From positions 1 to 64,000 of the forward strand of contig NZ_JAPJDO010000031.1 of NCBI RefSeq assembly GCF_026242045.1: 64,000 nt of DNA, read 5' to 3'. Below the pieces are notes generated by a model. It was not told the DNA's origin. It ran no database searches and saw nothing but the letters and a program-made list of their open reading frames with translations. The position numbers and the translations under genes were made by a program. This document shows, one piece after another, positions 19,101 to 26,668 of the stretch (positions are counted from its first letter, which is position 1; the number at the start of each line of letters is the position of its first letter). This stretch comes from Mycobacterium pinniadriaticum. Lineage in GTDB: Bacteria > Actinomycetota > Actinomycetes > Mycobacteriales > Mycobacteriaceae.

Positions 19101-22100
19101 ATCCGGGTGGCGCTGGCCGAACGGCTGCCCGCCTACATGGTGCCGGCCGCGGTGCTGGAGTTGTCAGCGCTGCCGCTCACCGTCAGCGGCAAACTGGACC
19201 GGCGGGCGCTGCCGGCGCCCGACTATCAGGACGCGGAAAACTACCGTGCCCCAAGCACTCCCACCGAGGAGATTCTGGCGGGAATCTTCGCCCAGGTACT
19301 GGGCACCGACCGGGTCGGAGTAGACGACTCGTTCTTCGATCTGGGCGGGGATTCGCTGTCGGCGATGCGTCTGATCGCCGCTGTCAACAACAGTCTGGGT
19401 TCCGGTCTGGCGGTCCGTGCACTGTTCGAGACGCCGACCGTGGCCCAGTTGGCGCCCCGAATCTCCGGAGACGAAACCCGGTCCGAGCCACTGGTGGCCG
19501 GTCCGCGGCCCGACGTGCTGCCGCTGTCATTCGCGCAGAACCGGCTGTGGATCGTCGACCAGCTCCAGGGGCCGTCGCCGATCTACAACCTTCCGGTGGC
19601 GTTACGCCTGCACGGCCAGCTGGATGCCGACGCGCTGGGAGCGGCGCTGGCCGACGTCGTCGACCATCAGCAGAGCCTGCGCACCCGGTTCCCGGCGGTC
19701 GAGGGCGTACCGCAGCAGCTGGTCGTTCCCGCCGAGGCGGCGGACTTCGGTTGGGCTGTGCTCGATGCCACCAGCTGGTCGGAAAGCGAACTGGCCGACG
19801 CGATCGAAGCGGCGACCCGCTACGCCTTTGACCTGGCGACTGAAATCCCCATGCAGGCAAAACTGTTCCGCGTCGCCGGCGACGAGCATGTCCTGGTCGC
19901 CGTGGTGCACCACATCGCCGCCGACGGCTGGTCTATCGCGCCGTTGGTGCGCGATTTGGGCATCGCCTATGCCAGCCGGTCAGGCGGCGAGGCTCCCGGC
20001 TGGGCCGATCTGTCCGTGCAGTACGTCGACTACACGCTGTGGCAGCGCTCGCGGCTGGGCGATCTGGCTGATCCCGACAGCCGCATCGCCGCGGAGTTGG
20101 CCTACTGGGAAGACGCCCTGGCGGGAATGCCCGAGCAACTCGCGCTGCCCACCGACCGGCCCTACCCGCTGGTCGCCGACTACTGCGGTGCCCGGCTGGA
20201 CGTGGACTGGCCGGCCGAGTTGCAGCTACAGGTCGCCCGGGTGGCACGCGAACACAACGCCACCAGCTTCATGGTGATCCAGGCCGCCCTCTCGGCGCTG
20301 CTGTCGAACCTGGCCGCCAACAACGATGTGGCGGTGGGCTTCCCGATAGCCGGGCGCGGTGACACCGCGCTGGATGAGCTCGTCGGCTTCTTCGTCAACA
20401 CGTTGGTGCTGAGGGTCGACCTGACGGGAAACCCCACCTTTGCCGAGCTGCTGGCCCAGGTGCGCCGCAACAGCCTGGCCGCCTATGAGCATCAGGATGT
20501 GCCGTTCGAGGTCCTGGTCGAGCGGCTCAAGCCGACCCGCAGCATGGCTCACCATCCGCTGGTGCAGGTGGTCCTGGCGTGGCAGAACTTCGGTTGGCAG
20601 TCCAGCGATGCCGCCGGCCTGTCACTGGGCGATCTGCAGGTCGAGCCGATGGCGGTGGATACCAAGACAGCCCGCATGGACCTCACGTTCAACTTGGCTG
20701 AACGCTGGAACGAAGCCGGCGAACCGACCGGGATCGGCGGTGGCGTCGAATTCCGGACCGACGTCTTCGATACCGCCAGTATCCAGACGCTGGTCGACCG
20801 GCTGCAACGGGTACTGGTGGAGCTGACCAGCGACCCGGCTCGGCGGATGTCGGCGCTGGACGTTCTGGATACCGAAGAGCACGCCCGCCTCGATGAGATT
20901 GGCAACCGCGCCGTGCTGACCCGGCCGGTGAGCAGTCCCGAATCGATCGCGTCGATGTTCGCCACGCAGGCGGCGCGCACCCCTGAGGCGTTGGCGGTCA
21001 CCTTCGACGGCGTGTCGATGACCTACCGCGAACTCGACGAGGCGGCCCACCGTGCGGCGCGCGTTCTGGCCAGTCGCGGAGCAGGTCCCGGCCAGCGGGT
21101 GGCGCTGTTGTTGCCCCGCTCGGCCGAGGCGATCGTGGCGATGGTGGCGGTGGTCAAGACCGGAGCCACCTATGTGCCGATCGATCCCTCGGTGCCCGAG
21201 GCGCGTCGCCAGTTCGTCCTCGGCGATGCCAAGCCGGTTGCGGCTGTCACCACCGCGGCGTTGGCGGAACTGCTTGACGGGCATGGTCTCTCGGTCATCG
21301 ACGTGACCGATCTGCTCGACCCGGCCGCCCACGCCGACGCGGCGCTGCCGGAGCCACAGGCCGACGACATCGCCTACATCATCTACACCTCAGGCACCAC
21401 GGGAACACCCAAGGGCGTGGCGATTCCGCATCGCAACGTGATTCGACTGCTGCAGACGCTGGACGCCGACATGGACATGGCCGGGCTGGCATGGTCGCAG
21501 TGCCACTCCCTGGCCTTCGATTTCTCGGTCTGGGAGATCTGGGGCGCCCTACTGTACGGCGGCCGTGTCGTCGTGGTACCCGACGCGGTGGTGCGCTCAC
21601 CGGAAGACCTGCACGCCCTGCTGGTCGCCGAGCAGGTCGGCGTCCTGAGCCAAACGCCCTCGGCGTTCTACGCGCTACAGACCGCCGACGCCGCGAACCC
21701 CGACGTTGGTTCCCAGCTGAAGCTCGAGGCCGTCGTGTTCGGCGGTGAAGCACTGGAACCACAACGCATGCGGGCATGGCTGGAGACTCATCCTCCGGGA
21801 TCGCCGCGCCTGATCAACATGTACGGCATCACCGAGACGACGGTGCACGCATCGTTCCGCGAGATCGTGGCGGGCGATGCCGACAGCGCCGTCAGCCCCA
21901 TCGGCATACCGCTGGATCATCTCGGCTTCTTCGTGCTCGACACGCTGTTGCGGCCGGTGCCGGTGGGTGTCGTCGGCGAGTTGTATGTGGCCGGTGCCGG
22001 GGTTGCCGACGGATACATCGGCAGGGCCGGTTTGTCCTCGACCCGGTTCGTGGCCTGTCCGTTCGGGGAACCCGGTGCGCGCATGTACCGCACCGGCGAT

Positions 22101-25100
22101 CTGATGGCGTGGGGCGCCGACGGCCAACTTCGCTACATGGGGCGTTCCGACGAGCAGGTCAAGATCCGCGGTTATCGGATCGAGCTCGGCGAAATCCAGG
22201 CCGCGCTCAGCGAATTGGATGGTGTCGAGCAGGCGGTGGTGATCGCCCGTGAGGATCGGCCCGGCGACAAGCGCCTGGTCGGGTATGTGACCGGTGAGGT
22301 GGACCCGGCGGCCGCGCGCGCCGCGCTGGGCGACCGGTTGCCGTCCTACATGGTCCCCACCGCCGTGGTGGCCATCGACGCGCTGCCGCTCACCGTCAAC
22401 GGCAAGCTCGACACCAAAGCCTTGCCCGCACCCGACTATCAGGATGTCGACTCCTACCGCGCTCCCTCAGATGTGGTCGAGGAGATCCTGGCCGGCATCT
22501 ACGCCCAGGTCCTCGGACTCGAGCGGGTCGGCGTGGACGAATCGTTCTTCGAATTGGGCGGCGACAGCATCCTGTCGATGCAGGTGGTGGCGCGGGCGCG
22601 GGCCGCCGGGGTGCTCTGCCGGCCGCGCGACATCTTCGTCGAACAGACGGTGGCCGGGCTCGCCCGGGTCGCGACAGTCGCCGACGGGGACGAACATATC
22701 GCCGACGAAGGTGTCGGGCCGCTGCTGGCGACTCCGATCATCCGGTGGCTGCATGACGTGGCGGGCCCGGTCGACCAGTTCAATCAGACCGTCTTGATCC
22801 AGGCACCGGTCGGTGTGACCGAGGACGACGTGCTGGTGGTGCTCCAAGCCGTGCTGGACCGGCACGCGATGCTGCGGCTGCGCGTCGACGAAGACAGCGC
22901 CGGGGGCTGGTCGCTGACCGTACCCGAGCCTGGATCCGTGGACGCCCGCACCTGCCTGCATGCGGTCGATGTGTTGTCGGACGAAACGGTGACCAAGGCC
23001 CGATCCAGGCTGAACCCGGCCGCCGGAGCGATGGTGAGCGCATTGTGGGCGGCTCCCGCCGGTCAGTTGTTGATGATCGTGCACCATCTCGCTGTCGACG
23101 GTGTCTCGTGGCGAATCCTGTTGGAGGACTTCAATCTCGCGTGGGCACAGCTGCACGGTGGGCAGCAGATCGAACTGCCGGCGCCTCGGACATCGTTCGC
23201 CCGGTGGGCGTCGATCCTCGCCGAGCACGCACATCAGCCCGAGGTCCTCAACACCGCGGAGCGCTGGCGGCAGATCGCGTCAGTGCCCGCCCCGCTGCCC
23301 GCCGTCCAGCCGGTCATCGACACCTACGCCAATGCCGGCAGTTTGTCGGTGGAACTGGACCCGGAAACCACCAGGATGCTACTCGGCGAGGTACCGGCCG
23401 CGTTCCATGCCGGGATCAACGACATACTGCTGATCGCCTTCGGGTTGGCGCTGACCGAATTCCTCGGCACCGCAGGCTCGCCGGTCGTCATCGACGCAGA
23501 GGGGCACGGCCGCCAAGAAGAGGTGGCTGATGTCGATCTGTCGCGCACCGTGGGGTGGTTCACCACCAAGTACCCGGTGTCGCTCGCGGTGGATGGGCTG
23601 GACTGGGAGCAGGTACTCTCCGGCGACCCGAGCCTGGGCCCGATCGTCAAGGACGCCAAGGAGCAGCTTCGGGCCCTGCCGGATGGTTTGACCTATGGCC
23701 TGTTGCGTTACCTCAACAGCGATGTCGATCTGGCGGGCGCCGACCCGACGATCGGTTTCAACTATCTCGGCCGGATGAGCGGCGGCGGCCAAGTGTCGGG
23801 TGACTTCTGGGAGATCCGCGAGGACGGCTGGAAGGTGACCGGCGCCGCCACGGCAGTCCCGATGCCGCTGATGCACACGGTCGAACTCAACGCCGGCACC
23901 GTGGAAACCGCCGACGGCCCACGCCTTCGCGCCGGCTGGACGTGGGCGTTGTCGGCACTCGACCACGCACAGGTCACCCGGCTGTCCGGCCTGTGGTTCG
24001 ACGCTCTGGCCGGTATCTGCGCCCTTGTGCACGGTGGCGGTGGGGGATTGACGCCGTCGGATATCGCGCCGGCTCGGCTGACCCAGTCGCAGATCGACGA
24101 GCTGTGCCAGTCCCATGACGTCGCCGATGTCCTGCCGTTGACGCCACTGCAGCAGGGATTGTTGTTCCACGCCAACGTCGCTCACATTTCCGGCGACGAC
24201 GTATACGCGGTGCAGATGGGTATCACCCTGACCGGTCGGCTCGATCGGTACCGGCTACAGGAGGCCGTGCACGCCGCGGTCCTTCGCCATCCCAATCTCG
24301 CGGCGCGGTTCTGCGCCCAGTTTGACGAGCCGGTGCAGGTCATTCCGGCTGATCCGATGGTGCCGTGGCAATACGTCGATCTCAGCCGAGACGCCGTCGA
24401 CCGCGATGACGAGATCGAGCGGTTGTGTGTGGCAGAGCGCGCCGCTGTCTGCGATCTGGCCGAGCAGACGGCATTCCGGGCGGCCTTGATCCGCATCGCG
24501 CCGGACCGGCACCGGCTTGTTCTGACCAATCACCACATCTTGCTGGACGGCTGGTCGCTATCGGTGCTGCTGGCCGAGGTGTTCGCCGGCTACTACGGAC
24601 ACCGGCTGCCCGCCGCTGTGCCGTATCGCAGGTTCGTCAGCTGGCTGGCCGATCGGGATCTGCACGCCGCTCAAGCGGCCTGGCGCGAGGCGTTGACGGG
24701 CTTTGACGCTCCGACCCTGGTCGGCCCAACCGACCTCGGGGTGGGGCCGCGAAGCGTTACGTCGCTTCGGATTTCGGAAGCGACCACGCTGGCATTGAAC
24801 GAGCTGGCGCGCTCGCACCACACCACCGTCAGCACCGTACTGCAGGCCGCCTGGACGCAGCTTCTCATCTCGATGACCGGCCAGCGTGACATCGCCTTCG
24901 GTGTCGTGGTCGCAGGACGACCGGCCGAGGTGGCGGGTGCGGATTCGATGGTGGGTTTGTTGATCAACACGGTGCCGATGCGGGTCCGTGTTTCGCCGGA
25001 CACCACCCTCGTGGATCTACTCGACCAATTGCAGGACCAGCGAAGCCAGACTCTAGAATATGAACACCTGGGGCTCAATGAGATTCACCGGATCGTCGGT

Positions 25101-25676
25101 CAGCGAAAGCTGTTCGACACCGTATTCGTGTACGAGAACTACCCAACCGATACCTCATTGTTGTCGGGCGCCGACGGGTTGGCCATCGCCGATGTGGCAA
25201 GTCGCGACTACTACCACTACCCGCTAACGATCCAAGCGGTGCCGGGTGATGAGCTGGACCTTCGGGTTCAGTATCGAACGGACGTGTTCGACGAAGACGG
25301 CATCGCGCGGCTGGTCGATCAACTGGACCGCGCGCTGTCGGCCATGGCTGCCGATCCCGATCAGCCGCTTACGTCGTCGGGCGGGTGGGGCGACCAGTCA
25401 CGGGCGACCACGTTGGTGCCCGAACGGCGCCGAACGGCAGGCGGTTACAGCGCACCGGCCACCGAGACCGAAGAGATCCTCTGTGGTATCTACGCCCAGG
25501 TGCTGGAACTGGATCGGGTGGGTGTGGATGATTCGTTCTTCGATCTGGGGGGCGATTCGCTGTCGGCTATGCGAGCGGTCGCCGCGATCGGTGCTGCTTT
25601 CGGGGCACAGGTGACCCTGCCCCGTTTCTTCGCTGCGCCGACCGTTCGAGAGTTGGGTCAGTGGGCGGGGGATTAA
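10089..25676 (+). CDS. giant NRPS: C-A-T, C-A-T, C-A-T, C-A-T-E, C-T (modules 2-6)
   Basis: A 5195-residue synthetase. Thiolation serines are at about 981, 2037, 3089, 4160 and 5157. C-domain HHxxxDG motifs are intact, including the first (His134-135) and last (His4815-4816); the E domain after module 5 has HHLAVDG (His4332). By-eye pocket codes: A2 DFWSVGMVHK and A5 the same (threonine-type), A3 D-V-C-S-I-A-L-V-H, A4 D-F-W-T-L-G-A-V-Y (neither assigned). C2, C3 and C6 open with LPLTPLQQGLLFHA; C4 and C5 open with LPLSFxQNRLW, typical of LCL domains. Module 6 has no A domain. There is no thioesterase or reductase, so release must be in trans, by C6, or by something outside the window. Module 2 carrier has FFKLGGDS, with Lys in place of the usual acidic residue. 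The stop codon overlaps the convergent gene by 4 bp. Confidence 0.93.
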   Translation: MRIADVLPLTPLQQGLLFHASAALGGDDVYAVQLYVGLSGPLDAERLHQAVQAVVARHPNLAARFSQQYAEPVQILLDDPVVPWQYFELDSEERIAQVCAAERVSVCELGNESAFRALLIRTGTDQYRFVLTNHHIVLDGWSLPILLGEVFACYYGQRLAPAAPYRRFVTWLAGRDLDAARAAWGQVLAGFDTPTLIREAGRAPGGRGIASFGVAEDTTRALGELARSCHTTVSTVLQGAYARVLMSLTGQRDVAFGTTVSGRPDEVLGADSMVGLLINTVPVRASITAATTTVELLDQLQNAHAQTLDHQYLALSEIHRVTGQDHLFDTFFVYENYPIDAATLSGTDGLTVTSFTHHEYNHYPLSVQAIPGDELTLRVEYDTDIFDVADIETLIKRLERILVAMTADPARRLSSIDVLDAVERDALGVWGNRGVLAQPLSAPVSIPALFAEQVVRVPDAVALRCGERSWTYRMLDETSNRLAHLLVAHGAGPGQRVALLLPRSGEAIVAILAVLKSGATYVAVDPSVPEARMQFVLDDAAPVAAITTVELRSRLDGRDLLVIDFGDAGVDSQPTTALPGPAPDDIAYIIYTSGTTGTPKGVAIPHRNVTRLLAALATDMELAEQVWTQCHSLAFDFSVWEIWGALLYGGRVVVVPDAVVRSAEDFYALLVAEQVDVLSQTPTAFYALKGVDTPLEQQLALKAVVFGGEALEPHRLRAWLRSHPGSPRMINMYGITETTVHASFREVVEADSDNAVSPIGRPLSNLGFFVLDGWLQPVPAGAVGELYVAGSGLAYGYVGRAGLSGTRFVACPFGAPGARMYRTGDLVRWNADGQLEYVGRADEQVKIRGYRIELGEIQAAFSELDGVEQAVVIAREDRAGDKRLVAYITGVADPATARAAVAERLPVYMVPAAVVAIDALPLTVNGKLDTKALPAPEYQDADSYRAPSDAVEEILAGIYAQVLGLERVGVDESFFKLGGDSLSAMRLIAAVNTGLNTRLSVRALFDAPTVAQLAALIGEDGARPEPTVATPPEVRPVVAKSSSPGSSGSMRIADVLPLTPLQQGLLFHASAALGGDDVYAVQLYVGLSGPLDVERLHRAVQAVVVRHPNLVARFSQRFADPVQVIPADPAVPWQYFELDAEEQIAQVCAAERVAVCELVNEPAFRAALIRTGVDQYRFVLTNHHIVLDGWSLSILLGEVFACYYGQRLAPAAPYRRFVTWLAGRDLDAARAAWGQVLAGFDTPTLTGAAGRASLGRRDVISVGVSERMTRALGELARSCHTTVSTVLQGAYARVLMSLTGQRDVAFGTTVSGRPDEVLGADSMVGLLINTVPVRASITAATTTVELLDQLQNAHAQTLDHQYLALSEIHRVTGQDHLFDTFFVYENYPIDAATLSGGDGLAVTNFTHREYNHYPIAMQALPGDELTLRVEYDTDVFDAAVVATLIERLKRVLAAMIADPTQPLSSIDVLDDTELAELDHWSNRATLTKHVSAPLSIPALFATQVARVPDSPALTWGERSWTYRELDEATDRFAHLLAGNGIGPGQRVALLLPRSADAIVSILAVLKTGAAYVPIDPAAPSARMQLVLGDAAPAAAITNCELAGRLAGQGLHVIDVNDPAVDGQPSTPLAGPAPEEIAYLIYTSGTTGVPKGVAITHRNVIELLSAMDADIDMAEQVWSLWHSLAFDVSVCEMWGALLRGGRLVVVPESVARAPEEFHALLAAEQVTVLSQTPSAFYALQTADALQPDVARRLNLHAVIFAGEALEPQRLRTWLDSHPSSPRLLNLYGTTETTVHASFREIVQADTADDVSPVGGPLADLAFFVLDQWLRPVPAGVVGDLYVAGPQAGLGYWRRPGLSASRFVACPFGAPGDRMYRTGDLVWWGADGELRYVGRADEQVKIRGYRIELGEVRAVLAGLDGVGQAVVIAREDRPGDKRLVGYVTGASSDLEPAAVRAAMAQRLPEYMVPAAIMVIDALPLTVNGKLDRRALPAPEFADADTYRAPASAVEEILVGIYARTLGLSRVGVDDSFFDLGGDSLSAMRLIAAVNTGLNTHLSVRTLFETPSVAQLAPRIGGGDDRLKPLAPMERPAVIPLSFSQNRLWFLDQLQGPSPTYNMAVGLRLQGHLNAAALGAALADVVGRHESLRTMFAAPDGIPQQLVVPADQADFGWDVIDASGWSQAELDEAVDAVALHAFDLATEIPMQARLFRVSDDEHVVVAVAHHIAADGLSMAPLVHDLGVAYVCRCAGLDPVWPELPVQYVDYTLWQRAQFGDLDDGNSLIAAQLEYWQDALAGMPERLQLPTDRPYPPVADQHGATFSWQWPVALQKRIAEVAREHNATSFMLVQAALAALLGKLSASSDVAVGFPIGGRRDPALDALVGFFVNTLVLRVDIGGDPTVADLLAQVRTRSLAAYEHQDVPFEVVVERINPTRSLNHHPLVQVMLAWQNLPGETSEDIALALGDLQVTQLPLDTHTARVDLAFSLTERWTQAGEPTGIGGMVEFRTDVFDADSIGTLVERLQRVLVAMTTDPSRPLSAIDVLDSAEHARLDEVGNRAVLTQRVPEADSVPELFAAQVARAPEAVALTSGDVSMTYRELDEAANRMAHVLSGAGVGAGDCVALMLERSADAVVVMLAALKVGAAYLAIDPALPEARIEFMLADATPVAAVTSAALRPRLHGHDVAVIDIDDPGIDLQPSTALPAPDPDNVAYLIYTSGTTGTPKGVALSHRNLAHLADSAHPDLPADQVWTQCHSYAFDFSVWEIWAALLGGGRLLVVPDSVVRSPDDFHALLVREHVNVLTQTPSAVAALSPQGLESVALLLGGEACPPEVVEQWAPGRVVINAYGPTEVTVYASMSAPLTVGAEVPIGAPPPTVALFVLDERLHPVPEGVIGELYVAGRGVGVGYIGRTGLTASRFVPCPFGDPGQRMYRTGDLVRWRGDGQLQYLGRADEQVKIRGYRIEPGEIQAVLAGLDGVDQAVVIAREDRPGDPRLVGYFTGTADPVKIRVALAERLPAYMVPAAVLELSALPLTVSGKLDRRALPAPDYQDAENYRAPSTPTEEILAGIFAQVLGTDRVGVDDSFFDLGGDSLSAMRLIAAVNNSLGSGLAVRALFETPTVAQLAPRISGDETRSEPLVAGPRPDVLPLSFAQNRLWIVDQLQGPSPIYNLPVALRLHGQLDADALGAALADVVDHQQSLRTRFPAVEGVPQQLVVPAEAADFGWAVLDATSWSESELADAIEAATRYAFDLATEIPMQAKLFRVAGDEHVLVAVVHHIAADGWSIAPLVRDLGIAYASRSGGEAPGWADLSVQYVDYTLWQRSRLGDLADPDSRIAAELAYWEDALAGMPEQLALPTDRPYPLVADYCGARLDVDWPAELQLQVARVAREHNATSFMVIQAALSALLSNLAANNDVAVGFPIAGRGDTALDELVGFFVNTLVLRVDLTGNPTFAELLAQVRRNSLAAYEHQDVPFEVLVERLKPTRSMAHHPLVQVVLAWQNFGWQSSDAAGLSLGDLQVEPMAVDTKTARMDLTFNLAERWNEAGEPTGIGGGVEFRTDVFDTASIQTLVDRLQRVLVELTSDPARRMSALDVLDTEEHARLDEIGNRAVLTRPVSSPESIASMFATQAARTPEALAVTFDGVSMTYRELDEAAHRAARVLASRGAGPGQRVALLLPRSAEAIVAMVAVVKTGATYVPIDPSVPEARRQFVLGDAKPVAAVTTAALAELLDGHGLSVIDVTDLLDPAAHADAALPEPQADDIAYIIYTSGTTGTPKGVAIPHRNVIRLLQTLDADMDMAGLAWSQCHSLAFDFSVWEIWGALLYGGRVVVVPDAVVRSPEDLHALLVAEQVGVLSQTPSAFYALQTADAANPDVGSQLKLEAVVFGGEALEPQRMRAWLETHPPGSPRLINMYGITETTVHASFREIVAGDADSAVSPIGIPLDHLGFFVLDTLLRPVPVGVVGELYVAGAGVADGYIGRAGLSSTRFVACPFGEPGARMYRTGDLMAWGADGQLRYMGRSDEQVKIRGYRIELGEIQAALSELDGVEQAVVIAREDRPGDKRLVGYVTGEVDPAAARAALGDRLPSYMVPTAVVAIDALPLTVNGKLDTKALPAPDYQDVDSYRAPSDVVEEILAGIYAQVLGLERVGVDESFFELGGDSILSMQVVARARAAGVLCRPRDIFVEQTVAGLARVATVADGDEHIADEGVGPLLATPIIRWLHDVAGPVDQFNQTVLIQAPVGVTEDDVLVVLQAVLDRHAMLRLRVDEDSAGGWSLTVPEPGSVDARTCLHAVDVLSDETVTKARSRLNPAAGAMVSALWAAPAGQLLMIVHHLAVDGVSWRILLEDFNLAWAQLHGGQQIELPAPRTSFARWASILAEHAHQPEVLNTAERWRQIASVPAPLPAVQPVIDTYANAGSLSVELDPETTRMLLGEVPAAFHAGINDILLIAFGLALTEFLGTAGSPVVIDAEGHGRQEEVADVDLSRTVGWFTTKYPVSLAVDGLDWEQVLSGDPSLGPIVKDAKEQLRALPDGLTYGLLRYLNSDVDLAGADPTIGFNYLGRMSGGGQVSGDFWEIREDGWKVTGAATAVPMPLMHTVELNAGTVETADGPRLRAGWTWALSALDHAQVTRLSGLWFDALAGICALVHGGGGGLTPSDIAPARLTQSQIDELCQSHDVADVLPLTPLQQGLLFHANVAHISGDDVYAVQMGITLTGRLDRYRLQEAVHAAVLRHPNLAARFCAQFDEPVQVIPADPMVPWQYVDLSRDAVDRDDEIERLCVAERAAVCDLAEQTAFRAALIRIAPDRHRLVLTNHHILLDGWSLSVLLAEVFAGYYGHRLPAAVPYRRFVSWLADRDLHAAQAAWREALTGFDAPTLVGPTDLGVGPRSVTSLRISEATTLALNELARSHHTTVSTVLQAAWTQLLISMTGQRDIAFGVVVAGRPAEVAGADSMVGLLINTVPMRVRVSPDTTLVDLLDQLQDQRSQTLEYEHLGLNEIHRIVGQRKLFDTVFVYENYPTDTSLLSGADGLAIADVASRDYYHYPLTIQAVPGDELDLRVQYRTDVFDEDGIARLVDQLDRALSAMAADPDQPLTSSGGWGDQSRATTLVPERRRTAGGYSAPATETEEILCGIYAQVLELDRVGVDDSFFDLGGDSLSAMRAVAAIGAAFGAQVTLPRFFAAPTVRELGQWAGD
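10749..11126 (+). repeat. copy 1 of a near-identical 378-bp segment in the module 2 C domain
   Basis: Compared base by base with 13899-14276, the 378 bases differ only at 11096 (T here, C in the other copy), a synonymous Asn codon change. The flanking C-domain sequence is also very similar but with many more differences. Both copies are rich in TTG, GGT and GTG codons compared with the GC-ending codons of modules 4-6. This is the footprint of recent duplication or gene conversion between modules 2 and 3. Confidence 0.95.
13899..14276 (+). repeat. copy 2 of the near-identical 378-bp segment, in the module 3 C domain
   Basis: Partner of 10749-11126, 3150 bp downstream, with a single synonymous difference at 14246. 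Upstream of both copies (10480-10670 and 13630-13820) identity is also high but interrupted, which places the edge of the most recent exchange near the start of this block. Confidence 0.95.
25360..25455 (+). other. short linker replacing the A domain of NRPS module 6
   Basis: In modules 2-5 the C domain ends in MxADPxxxLSSIDVLD and about 500 residues of adenylation domain follow before YRAPSxxxEEILxGIYAQVL. Here the corresponding C end (MAADPDQPL) is joined to YSAPATETEEILCGIYAQVL by only about 30 residues of Gly/Arg/Thr-rich sequence. The reading frame is kept and both flanking domains retain their catalytic residues. This is best explained by in-frame loss of an A domain. Confidence 0.75.
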
Positions 25677-26632
25677 TCGTGCTGGCCCTGCCTTCTTTGG
25701 TTGCCCGAGGTGTACCACCTGCTGACGTCGTGGCCCGCGTCGTAACGGGCCAGCCATTCCTTGGCGAGGCGGGGCATTTCCTGTTTGGCGGGATTATGCC
25801 CTGGAACCTGGCTGCGCATGACCCCGAATGCGACAGCGGCCTGTTCCCGGAGCGGAATTTGCGAATATAGTCTCTGGATCGGGCCATCGTCGGGCAGCGC
25901 GAAGAATCGATACTTGCGCAGAAAAGAAAATTTCCGTGTGAGCCATACTTTCCACAACTCGCTGCCGAAAATGGATGTGGCGTCCACGTTTCGCTCCTCG
26001 AGTGGGATGAGCTTGTTAAAGCTGCTGGCGGCCTTCACCATCACTGCCCCGCCGTGTTGAAACACTGACGGCGCCATCCGCATGCGATACCACGGATTCG
26101 CGACAATGCTGTCGTAAATCATCAATGCGGAGCTACGGTGCTCCATTTCTTCGACAAAATGCCATACGAACAACGAGGCCACGCGATCATCGCCGGGCGC
26201 GAACAAAGTGTCGGCGTTGTTGAGCATCATTGTGAACGTCGGTGTGAATGTCGCCTCGAGGTCGGCGATGTAGGCCAACCGATACTTCAAGGGTGCGGTG
26301 GCGGTCAGATCGTCGTAGACCGACATGACCTCATTAAGGGTCTCCTGCAGCGCTGGATAGGCCTTGATCAGCTCCTTCGCGTGCTGGCGGTGCGCCATGC
26401 TGTGTTGGCCCTCTTGGCGAACAAACGCCAAGGCCTCCTCAGCGACCTGCGGGTCGGCGATTAACGGCATCGCCTCGTGCACCGTCGCGCTGATCATCTT
26501 CTCGATGGCGAGAAACAGGAAGGAGAGCATGTTGGCCGCGCAGGAGAACGCCGGATCGGACTGATTCCAGATGAACGGCACGGGAGAGTCGGCGAAGCCG
26601 AATCGCATCTTGCGCACTTGTAGATCAGTCAC
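25673..26632 (-). CDS. PF10118-type predicted metal-dependent hydrolase (ferritin-like di-metal fold)
   Basis: A 319-residue all-helical protein of the family annotated as predicted metal-dependent hydrolases (COG3687). Candidate metal ligands are in FVRQEGQHSMAHRQHAKEL (about residues 72-90), DLEATFTPTF and HFVEEMEHRSSAL, giving the E-x-x-H spacing of ferritin-like di-iron proteins. No enzymatic activity is known for the family with certainty; a di-iron oxygenase-like role is possible. It is the last gene of the minus-strand PKS operon, 36 bp after the ICMT-like gene, and its stop overlaps the NRPS stop (25673-25676), so the two transcripts converge. ATG 26632. Confidence 0.75.
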   Translation of the reverse strand: MTDLQVRKMRFGFADSPVPFIWNQSDPAFSCAANMLSFLFLAIEKMISATVHEAMPLIADPQVAEEALAFVRQEGQHSMAHRQHAKELIKAYPALQETLNEVMSVYDDLTATAPLKYRLAYIADLEATFTPTFTMMLNNADTLFAPGDDRVASLFVWHFVEEMEHRSSALMIYDSIVANPWYRMRMAPSVFQHGGAVMVKAASSFNKLIPLEERNVDATSIFGSELWKVWLTRKFSFLRKYRFFALPDDGPIQRLYSQIPLREQAAVAFGVMRSQVPGHNPAKQEMPRLAKEWLARYDAGHDVSRWYTSGNQRRQGQHD

Positions 26633-26668
26633 CTGGATTGCACCTTGCTTTCTCGGGCACGGCGGCCG

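Noticed and set aside
5549..25676. Canonical glycopeptidolipid synthetase (mps1/mps2)
   Set aside because: Mps1/Mps2 have four modules and a terminal reductase; here there are six C domains, five A domains and a bare C-T end.
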